Positions 1 through 6,128 of a stretch of 35,175 nt of DNA are shown piece after piece. The DNA lies in NCBI GenBank assembly GCA_947625675.1, contig CANQPH010000032.1:1-35175 (forward strand), written 5' to 3'. The DNA is from an uncultured Acetatifactor sp. Its GTDB lineage: Bacteria; Bacillota; Clostridia; Lachnospirales; Lachnospiraceae. The first letter of the stretch is position 1. Every line of letters begins with the position of its first letter. The notes under the pieces are model-generated. The model did not search any database. It was not told the DNA's origin and saw only the letters and a program-made list of their open reading frames with translations. The translations under genes were made by a program, and so were the position numbers.

Positions 1-60
1 GGGTGCAGGCGCAGCGATGCGCAGAGCCGAGGCTCACTAATAGGTCGAGGGCTTGGCCGC
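1..60 (+). rRNA. 23S ribosomal RNA, 3' end (partial)
   Basis: The first bases contain the conserved 3' tail of bacterial 23S rRNA (CTAATAGGTCGAGGGCTTG), the strand that closes helix 1 with the 5' end of the molecule. The gene enters from the left edge of the window. The exact mature end is estimated at about base 60. No 5S rRNA follows before the terminator near 149-176. Confidence 0.88.
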
Positions 61-148
61 GAGGCGTTTCCGGCGGAAGGGCCTGGGCCGTGAAGGGTGT
101 CCGGAGGGTGCGAGTTCGGCGTTCGGTTTTCAGGGCGCGGGCCATTGA

Positions 149-176
149 CCACATGTTTTAGGACATGTGGTTTTTT
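149..176 (+). terminator. Rho-independent terminator of the rRNA operon
   Basis: A perfect 7-bp stem (CCACATG / CATGTGG) with an 8-base loop is followed directly by six T residues. It lies about 90 bases after the end of 23S and closes the rRNA transcript. Bases 61-148 are a GC-rich spacer with no gene that I recognise. Confidence 0.85.
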
Positions 177-314
177 AGATTTAAATGGTTCGTGAACTAA
201 CCGCTGTTTCCTGGTGGTGAGCGACGCCTGGATGGAGGCCAGGGATGCCAGATCCATTTCCAACTTGATTGATGATCAGGAAGGAAAGTAAGGATATTTC
301 AGAAAGCCTCCGGT

Positions 315-1450
315 TCATCCAGGCTGGTTCAAGATCCCTACGAACAGGGGCGTGCCATCATCACCTGTGATGGCGAACAGGAAAGGTCTGTCCAGAACAA
401 AGTCAACCTTGTCGTCCGGCGGTGCGGCGGCTCCGGCTCCCATCATCAGCTCTGTGTAGGCCGTGGCTTCGCAGCCCTCTTCATCTATGATTACCCTGGC
501 AGCATGCCTGACATTTGAAACGAAGGGAGGAAGAGGAAGCTTTTCCAGGGAGTCTTTCTCCAGCCGACTGTCCGATCCCCGTCCGGAGCGTGGAATATAT
601 CGGGGGAAGTTTGGTCCTTCTGGAACTCATTGCTCCACTTGGCCCGGTAGTAAATCGTGGATACCAGGGCCAGAACCGTGTCCTGATCCATTGTGATGCC
701 GGAGGACTGCTTTTTCAGCCGGTTTTGGGTGTTTTGATCGATCCATTTTTGCAGGGTGCGGTCAAAGTTTGGCGTTCCCATTTTACCGCAGTAGGAGGAG
801 GCATAGTAGGTTTCAGACAATGTGTCCATTGTTCCCTGGATGAAATCCAGACCATCATTGAGCCACAAGGAATTTGCGGGAACGCTGGTCACCGTGCCGT
901 CATCCACGTAGTTGGCGTTCCACAGGGCGTTTGCCCGGGTGCGCACGGTTTCGATGGTGTCGCAGTCCAGGAGCTTCAGAAGCTGCTCCCGGCTTTCCCC
1001 GTCAGTGAGCTCCGCCAGCATGGAAAGGGCCATGTATACATTGATCGGCGAGCATACTCTGTTCTCGGTTCCGGCCTCGGTCAGGAGTTCGGGAACTGCG
1101 GCCGTCATGAAGTTTCCCAGGGTACCGGCATAGACCTGAGAAAAGCTGCGCCGTTCCCTTCTGGCTTCATACCAGGGGCCAGTATTCAATACAGAGTATC
1201 TTGTCTGTTTTGGGTACTCTGCCTCAGAAATGGCGTAGGCACGCAGGGAGCCGTTCCAGGGATTCAGGAACATTCCTGCGGTCACTGCCGCTGCGAGCAT
1301 CGCCGTTACGGGGATCATCCACCGTTTTTTGTAGAATTTCTGCGGGTTTTTGCGGGAAAGGAAAGCCCTATGGTGCAGACCGTTTTGTGCCTCTGCGACC
1401 TGATCGTCCCGGATATCCGTCATGCCGTTGTAAATATCTTCTCCCTTCAT
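315..1450 (-). pseudogene. Membrane-anchored serpin with anti-sigma-like N-terminus, decayed
   Basis: The intact part reads about 295 residues from the ATG at 1450. It has a roughly 43-residue cytoplasmic start of the kind seen in ECF anti-sigma proteins (MKGEDIYNGMTDIRDDQ), a membrane segment at about 44-62, then a serpin domain (CSPINVYMALSMLAELTDG near residue 130). Reading is lost near base 565, after a FHAPDGDRTV stretch. A different frame resumes with the serpin hinge and C-terminus (VIIDEEGCEAT, DRPFLFAIT, LFVGILNQPG) and stops at 315-317. The central serpin segment between these parts is missing, so the gene has an internal deletion plus a frameshift. Its start codon overlaps the stop codon of the upstream sigma-factor remnant (ATGA), indicating a former two-gene operon. 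Serpins are suicide inhibitors of serine or cysteine proteases. Regulation of the sigma factor by this protein is inference. Confidence 0.82.
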
Positions 1451-1839
1451 ATTTCCACCCCTTCCTTTTCCAGTGTCAGTCTTAAGCTTTTCCGCAGCTG
1501 CTGCATCCGCCTCGCCATCTGATTGGCGGTCATACCCTGTTCGGCGGCCAGCTCCTTGACCGTATCCGCATACCAGTAACGCCTTATGAAAAGGATGCGT
1601 TCTTCCCTGTCTAGACTGTCCAGCCAGCGGATGATGATTTCGGTAATGATCCGCTGCTCCAGCTGCAGCTGTGTCATGCTGTCCGGAACGCATTCATCCA
1701 GCTCGGAGAGCAGCACTTCCATCCCGGCATATCGTTTTGCAGCCCGTATCTTACGGAAGCGGCTGATGGACAAATTTCTGGTGATGCGTCCCAGCTGCAG
1801 GAACATGATTGACTCTATTATATTATATATGTCGCAATT
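1447..1839 (-). pseudogene. ECF-like sigma-70 factor, N-terminally truncated
   Basis: The reverse strand encodes the second half of a small sigma-70 protein. It shows LGRITRNLSISRFRKIRA, the region-2/4 linker typical of Lachnospiraceae ECF-like factors, then a region-4 helix-turn-helix (SLDREERILFIRRYWY, then ELAAEQGMTANQMARRM). The polymerase-binding region 2 and the start are missing: upstream of the conserved part the sequence becomes AT-rich and runs into the inverted-repeat element at 1881-1973. An open frame continues to an ATG at 1899, but those added residues have no sigma character. The stop codon overlaps the start of the serpin gene, so the two were translationally coupled. The 5' boundary is approximate. 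Confidence 0.75.
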
Positions 1840-1880
1840 TGGGCGGGGTTTGTGCGGAGAATTTAAAAATATGATAAAAA

Positions 1881-1973
1881 AATTACCATTCACGGCCACA
1901 TAAAAAACGGCAAAGCATGGCGAACTCGCTTGCCAATGTGTTGTCGGCTTTTATGTGGTTGTGAATGGTAATT
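1881..1973. repeat. Long imperfect inverted repeat, MITE-like
   Basis: Two 25-base arms (1881-1905 and 1949-1973) are reverse complements with only two adjacent mismatches; the arms begin AATTACCATTCAC and end GTGAATGGTAATT. They enclose about 43 bases with a smaller GGCAA/TTGCC pairing, so the whole element could fold into one long hairpin. There is no transposase gene and no obvious target-site duplication. It sits where the sigma-factor gene loses homology. It could be a non-autonomous mobile element or a bidirectional terminator-like hairpin. Confidence 0.6.
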
Positions 1974-2130
1974 AAAAAAGTATAAAAAAGGTGAATTTAT
2001 ACTGACAAAATGAGGATATCTGTGGTAGACTTAAAGCGGGTAGGATTGGCTACGGAAGCACACGGTAATTTGTGCTGGAGCGTCACAGATTGCTTTGACG
2101 GCAGATGAAAAATCGCATTTGCAAATTTCT

Positions 2131-2151
2131 CGAGACGGGATGAAGTCCCGT
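2131..2151 (+). promoter_or_regulatory. Leader hairpin upstream of larC
   Basis: A 7-bp perfect stem (GACGGGA / TCCCGTC) lies about 30 bases before the larC start. It is followed by a second small hairpin (CTCC-GGAAT-GGAG) whose 3' arm is the larC ribosome-binding site. There is no poly-T run, so it is not a standard terminator. The rest of 1974-2130 is an unassigned leader; I could not match it to a known riboswitch class. Confidence 0.4.
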
Positions 2152-2180
2152 CTTGTATACGCTCCGGAATGGAGAATAGT

Positions 2181-3788
2181 ATGAAAACTTTGTATTTGGA
2201 TTGCAGTATGGGTGCGGCAGGAGATATGCTGACGGCGGCCTTGCTGGAGCTTTTGCCGGATCGGGAGGGATTCCTGGCCAGATTGAACAGCCTGGGGCTT
2301 CCCGGCGTGGAGGTGACCAGGGAGGAAACGGCAAAATGCGGCATCAAGGGGACTTATATTTCCGTGAAGGTGAGAGGCCAGGAGGAAGAGGAGGCGCTGG
2401 AGGCGGAGCATGCCCATGTGGCTCTTGAACACGCCCATGGGGAGCACGAATATGAGTTACATGAACACGACCATGATCATGACCACGAGCCACACGAACA
2501 CGCTCATGGGGAGCACGAACATGATCATGGCCATGAAGGATATGGACACATCCATGGAGAACAGGATCATGGGCATGACCATGAGGAACATGAACACTCT
2601 CATGGAGAGTGCGAACATGACCATGAGGAACACGAACACGTTCATGGAGAACACGACCATGACCACGAGCTACACGAACACGCTCATGGAGAGCATGAAC
2701 ATGATCATGACCATGAAGGATATGGACACACCCATGGAGAACAGGATCATGGGCATGACCATGAGGAATATGAACATTCTCATGGAGAGCACGATCACGA
2801 GGGACATGAACACGCCCATGGGGAGCATGATCACGACCATGCTCACGGGCACCATCATCATAGCAGCATGCATGACATCGCAGAGATCGTCCAGGCTCTT
2901 CCTGTTTCCCAAAAGGTCAGGGAGGACGTGCTGGCGGTTTACGGGCTCATTGCGGAGGCGGAGAGCCATGCTCACGGGCGGCCGGTTTCCGAGATTCATT
3001 TTCATGAGGTGGGAACCCTGGATGCCGTGGCGGACGTTACGGCGGTCTGTCTGCTGATGGAAGAGCTGGCCCCGGATCGGGTGACGGCTTCTCCGGTGCA
3101 CGTGGGCAGCGGCCAGGTGAAATGCGCCCATGGGATCTTGCCGGTTCCGGCCCCCGCCACCGCATACATTCTTCGGGATGTGCCCATTTACGGCGGGGAG
3201 ATCCGGGGTGAGCTCTGCACGCCTACCGGTGCGGCCCTTTTGAAATATTTTGTCTCGGAATTCGGCCCCATGCCCATGATGAAGGTGCAGAAAATCGGAT
3301 ATGGCTGCGGAAAAAAGGATTTTCCGGCGGCCAACTGTGTGAGGGCCCTGTGGGGTGAGACGGAGGATAATAGAGACAAAATCGTGGAACTGTCCTGCAA
3401 TGTGGACGATATGACGGCGGAGGACATGGGTTTTGCCCTGGAAAGGCTTCTGGAAGCGGGAGCCAGAGACGCATTCGCCATCCCCATCGTCATGAAAAAG
3501 TCCCGTCCCGGCACCTTGCTGCGGGTGATCTGCGCGGAGGCGCAAAAAGAAGAAATGGTTGGTCTCCTGTTCCAGCATACCACCACCCTGGGAATCCGGG
3601 AAACGGCGGCGGATCGTTACGTGCTGCATCGTCAGACGGAACTGGTGGATACCCCTTTGGGCCCCGTGCACAGGAAAAATTCTTCCGGATACGGGGTGGA
3701 GCGCAGAAAGTACGAATACGAAGATCTCTCCAGGATCGCCAGGGAGCAGGGCATGAGCCTGGAAGAAGTCAGGAGACAGCTGCCTTGA
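2181..3788 (+). CDS. larC: LarC, nickel-pincer cofactor biosynthesis (nickel insertion), with long His-rich insert
   Basis: LarC is the CTP-dependent cyclometallase that inserts nickel into the pincer nucleotide cofactor of lactate racemase and related enzymes. The N-terminus (LYLDCSMGAAGDMLTAALLE) and the later blocks (IHFHEVGTLDAVAD; HGILPVPAPATAYIL; LSCNVDDMTAEDMGFALE) are diagnostic. Between residues about 76 and 229 lies a His/Glu/Asp-rich region of imperfect HEHAHGEHDHDH-type repeats, far longer than the short His stretch usual in LarC; the protein is 535 residues against roughly 400-430. In Lactobacillus plantarum LarC is made by frameshifting from two overlapping genes; here it is one continuous frame. 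The start at 2181 is chosen because GGAG ends six bases upstream; an ATG at 2169 lacks such a site. No larA, larB or larE lies in the window. A nickel-storage role for the His region is inference. Confidence 0.93.
   Translation: MKTLYLDCSMGAAGDMLTAALLELLPDREGFLARLNSLGLPGVEVTREETAKCGIKGTYISVKVRGQEEEEALEAEHAHVALEHAHGEHEYELHEHDHDHDHEPHEHAHGEHEHDHGHEGYGHIHGEQDHGHDHEEHEHSHGECEHDHEEHEHVHGEHDHDHELHEHAHGEHEHDHDHEGYGHTHGEQDHGHDHEEYEHSHGEHDHEGHEHAHGEHDHDHAHGHHHHSSMHDIAEIVQALPVSQKVREDVLAVYGLIAEAESHAHGRPVSEIHFHEVGTLDAVADVTAVCLLMEELAPDRVTASPVHVGSGQVKCAHGILPVPAPATAYILRDVPIYGGEIRGELCTPTGAALLKYFVSEFGPMPMMKVQKIGYGCGKKDFPAANCVRALWGETEDNRDKIVELSCNVDDMTAEDMGFALERLLEAGARDAFAIPIVMKKSRPGTLLRVICAEAQKEEMVGLLFQHTTTLGIRETAADRYVLHRQTELVDTPLGPVHRKNSSGYGVERRKYEYEDLSRIAREQGMSLEEVRRQLP
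2401..2870 (+). repeat. Tandem His-codon repeats inside larC
   Basis: About 470 bases of degenerate tandem repeats built on CATGAACACG / CATGGAGAGCACGA motifs encode the His-rich segment. Long nearly identical blocks recur about 180 bases apart; for example GGATATGGACAC, GAACAGGATCATGGGCATG and CATGAGGAA appear near 2540-2590 and again near 2720-2770. This indicates duplication of a larger block on top of the short unit. All changes keep the larC frame. Confidence 0.85.
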
Positions 3789-3850
3789 GATTGCAAAAAT
3801 CCAGTCAAAGGGCATGAGCAGGACACAACTTTTCATCAAGAAGAAAGTTA

Positions 3851-3889
3851 GAAGGGCCGGGTCATACAACCCAAGCCCTTCGCTTTTTT
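3851..3889 (+). terminator. Rho-independent terminator after larC
   Basis: GAAGGGC (3851-3857) pairs with GCCCTTC (3875-3881), with an inner GGGT/ACCC pairing, and is followed by GCTTTTTT. It lies about 60 bases after the larC stop codon. A second perfect 10-bp inverted repeat (AAGTCTGAAA at 3905-3914, TTTCAGACTT at 3933-3942) and an 8-bp hairpin (CTGCGTCC / GGACGCAG at 3943-3963) follow, without T tracts. Confidence 0.8.
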
Positions 3890-3953
3890 AGCTCCCACTT
3901 ATACAAGTCTGAAACTATATAAAAATTGGATATTTCAGACTTCTGCGTCCGGA

Positions 3954-4262
3954 ATGGACGCAGCTTTACGAATGGCGCAGCCGAACTGTCAGAATTTGCC
4001 CGATAAGTTTCCAAAAACACTTGCCTTCCTGCAGCAGATGGAGGATAAGGGATATATAACGACCTACCGGAAAGGACATTTTGCTTATGTGCATGCACTG
4101 ATGCCCGAGGAAGACTTTCAAAAGGAGCATGCCAGGGAAGAAACGGATTTCTGGTTTCGAGGGAAAGCATCTGCTTTTCTGGCGGCGCTATATGAGTCCG
4201 GCGGGCTCCCGGCAGAGGATGCGGGGAAAATACGGAGGCTTTTAGATGAATGGAATTATTGA
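3954..4262 (+). pseudogene. BlaI/MecI-family repressor, N-terminally truncated
   Basis: The 102-residue frame matches the latter two thirds of a BlaI-type penicillinase repressor: the end of the winged helix (LAFLQQMEDKGYITTYRKG, then FAYVHAL), then the dimerisation tail (DFWFRGKASAFLAALYESGG, then DAGKIRRLLDEW). The first roughly 40 residues, including most of the DNA-binding helix-turn-helix, are absent; the first 15 residues look unrelated and overlap a hairpin at 3943-3963. No good ribosome-binding site precedes the ATG. The stop codon overlaps the start of a BlaR1 fragment, the usual arrangement for this pair. It probably makes no functional repressor. Confidence 0.7.
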
Positions 4263-4413
4263 TCTGTTTTTTGCATTGCTGTTTTCCAGCGTGGCAGGGG
4301 GCATTTCCCTGCTTACATGGTTACTGGTCAGGAAGTTGGTCAATACCCTTCTGAGCTTGGCGGAGGCGGAGGGTACAATACATGTCGGAGAGGGAGTGAA
4401 GGCTGCGATATAA
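4246..4413 (+). pseudogene. BlaR1 (M56) sensor, only the first membrane segment remains
   Basis: A 55-residue frame starts inside the end of the BlaI remnant. It reads MNGIIDLFFALLFSSVAGG and continues with one hydrophobic helix ending in LLVRKL, as at the N-terminus of M56-family BlaR1/MecR1 proteins. It then departs from homology and stops. A complete sensor has several membrane helices, a metalloprotease domain and a penicillin-binding domain, all missing. The junction falls next to a 17-base sequence (4379-4395) identical to the 3' end of the downstream lipoprotein gene, suggesting that a deletion involving a paralogue removed the rest. Confidence 0.55.
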
Positions 4414-4460
4414 AGTAATCTTGATATTTATCCAGAAATAAAGACTTCATTCATTTATTG

Positions 4461-4469
4461 TGGTACAAT
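4461..4469 (+). promoter_or_regulatory. Possible extended -10 promoter for the lipoprotein/ABC cluster
   Basis: TGGTACAAT fits an extended -10 element (TGn plus TACAAT) about 105 bases ahead of the first lipoprotein start. No convincing -35 hexamer sits 17 bases upstream. The intervening leader (4470-4560) has several short inverted repeats, which I could not assign to a riboswitch. Confidence 0.35.
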
Positions 4470-4573
4470 GATTCTGCTGACGCAGTATCTACGCACCTGA
4501 GCCGGAGGAATCCGCACCAGGGAACTGATAAGAAGACTTGTCTTGAAAGATAAATGATTGGGGGAAAGAAGAA

Positions 4574-6079
4574 ATGAAAAAGAAATTTATCCGGAAAACG
4601 ATTTGCATCCTGTTGATGGCGGTTCTGTCGATTCACATCCTGCTGCTGACCGCTTGCGGCGGAGGGGAGGCGGGAGGCAAGCCTTCCGATGCGTTGGGTT
4701 CGGCTGCGGAAGGAACCTCCGATTCAATGCCCTCCGCATCCGAAGGTTCCGCCCAGGAGTCTTCGCATGCGGGAGATTCCGCATCGGGAGCACCGGCATC
4801 CTCTGATACTTCCGGTTCTTCTGCGCCGGACTCCTCCGCTTCGGAGCAGCCGCCAGCCGATGTACCCGAAGGGGAGATCATTGTCGCCGATCTTTACGGC
4901 GAAAAGCCTTCCGGATTCTTCTCGGAAAGGGTGGCGGCCTTTGCCGATGCGAATCCGTCCTTTGGGATTCAGTACGTACACGCCGCCAAGGACTCGGAAA
5001 GGGAAAGGATGCTGATGGAGACCGTCACCGGAAGCGGGCCGGATCTTCTTTATGTTGACAGCTTTGACCTGGAGAACCTGGCGGAAAACGAGGTCTTGGG
5101 GGAGATCGGCCTGTTGATTTCCCAAGAAAACAAGGATGCGCTGCTGCCTGCCGCCGTTTCCATGGGGACGCTGGGAGCCGCAGGGACCGACGGGGAAGGG
5201 CTGATTGCGGTCCCGCTGACGCTGTATGCGAGAACCCTTTTGACCAGCAGAGACTATTGGCAGGGGGAAAGCTGGACCGTGGAGGACGTGGTGTCCATAC
5301 TGGAGGAAAACCCGGGGATGGAGGGGATGTTCCTGAACATTTCCGGGACGGAGACCTATTATTTCAACATGTATTACCTGATCGGAACGAACATCCGGAA
5401 CACGCCCTTCCTGAAAGACGGGGAGAGCAATTTTGACTGCCAGGAGTTCCGGGATCTGCTGAAGACGGTGAAGGAAAGGACGAAACCCCGGCAGATCGAT
5501 AACGGGATGGAGTTGACGGCCAAGCTGAATCCGCTCATGGAAGGGCATTGTCTCGGAATAGATTATTTTATCAATGACATGAAGAATTATTGCGACATCT
5601 TTGAAATCTCCGGGGACCAGATAAACCTGGTGGGACTTCCCAACGACGAGGGGAACGGCCACTATCTTTACAACATGGGGATGTTGGCGGTGAACCGGAA
5701 CGCCATGGAAAAGAAGGGGGTGAGGGAGCTGATCAATGACCTCCTGAGCCTGGAGACCCAGAAGCACCAGAGAAACCAGATCAGCGTCAGGGCGGACATT
5801 CCGGAGGCCCAGCTGGTTTATAGCGACTATTCCGGGAGTTATTATTGGTCATCGGAGAGCGGCGGTTTCCTGCTGCCGCCCGACGTGGACGGAGCCTTCT
5901 ATCTGGAGAAGTACGTGGAGTTTTTGAAAGGGGCATCCGCAGCGAATTTCGAAAATGACGAGATATTCGACATCGTCATGGAGGAGGCGGACTACTATTT
6001 CAATTCCGACAAGGAACTGGACGAGGTGGTGGACACCATCCAGAGGAGGGTGGCGCTGTACATGTCGGAGAGGGAATAA
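4574..6079 (+). CDS. Extracellular solute-binding-type lipoprotein
   Basis: The 501-residue product begins with a charged N-region, a hydrophobic core and a lipobox (LTAC, Cys28), so it should be lipid-anchored on the outer face of the membrane. A Ser/Ala/Gly-rich low-complexity linker spans about residues 30-95. The rest resembles family-1 carbohydrate solute-binding proteins (FADANPSFGIQYVHAAKD; GPDLLYVDSFDLENLAE; a C-terminal helix ending LYMSERE). GGGGGAAAG precedes the start by about six bases. It is the first gene of a co-directional cluster that ends with an ABC ATPase at 12212. The substrate is unknown, and no MalF/MalG-type import permease is present, so a classical sugar-uptake role is not supported here. 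Confidence 0.8.
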   Translation: MKKKFIRKTICILLMAVLSIHILLLTACGGGEAGGKPSDALGSAAEGTSDSMPSASEGSAQESSHAGDSASGAPASSDTSGSSAPDSSASEQPPADVPEGEIIVADLYGEKPSGFFSERVAAFADANPSFGIQYVHAAKDSERERMLMETVTGSGPDLLYVDSFDLENLAENEVLGEIGLLISQENKDALLPAAVSMGTLGAAGTDGEGLIAVPLTLYARTLLTSRDYWQGESWTVEDVVSILEENPGMEGMFLNISGTETYYFNMYYLIGTNIRNTPFLKDGESNFDCQEFRDLLKTVKERTKPRQIDNGMELTAKLNPLMEGHCLGIDYFINDMKNYCDIFEISGDQINLVGLPNDEGNGHYLYNMGMLAVNRNAMEKKGVRELINDLLSLETQKHQRNQISVRADIPEAQLVYSDYSGSYYWSSESGGFLLPPDVDGAFYLEKYVEFLKGASAANFENDEIFDIVMEEADYYFNSDKELDEVVDTIQRRVALYMSERE

Positions 6080-6128
6080 AAGGGCAGGGTGTTAATTGAT
6101 CTTTATAGATTTTTTTGAGGAGGCATTC

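Noticed and set aside
61..148. 5S rRNA after 23S
   Set aside because: The interval is too short and lacks conserved 5S segments such as the CCGAAC loop.
1974..2180. Nickel/cobalt riboswitch upstream of larC
   Set aside because: Attractive given the nickel function, but I could not match the conserved core; only two small hairpins are supported.
2410..3057. Met/Thr-rich forward frame within larC
   Set aside because: It is a +1 reading of the His-codon repeats (CATGAACAC read as ATGAACACC) and has no independent start signal.
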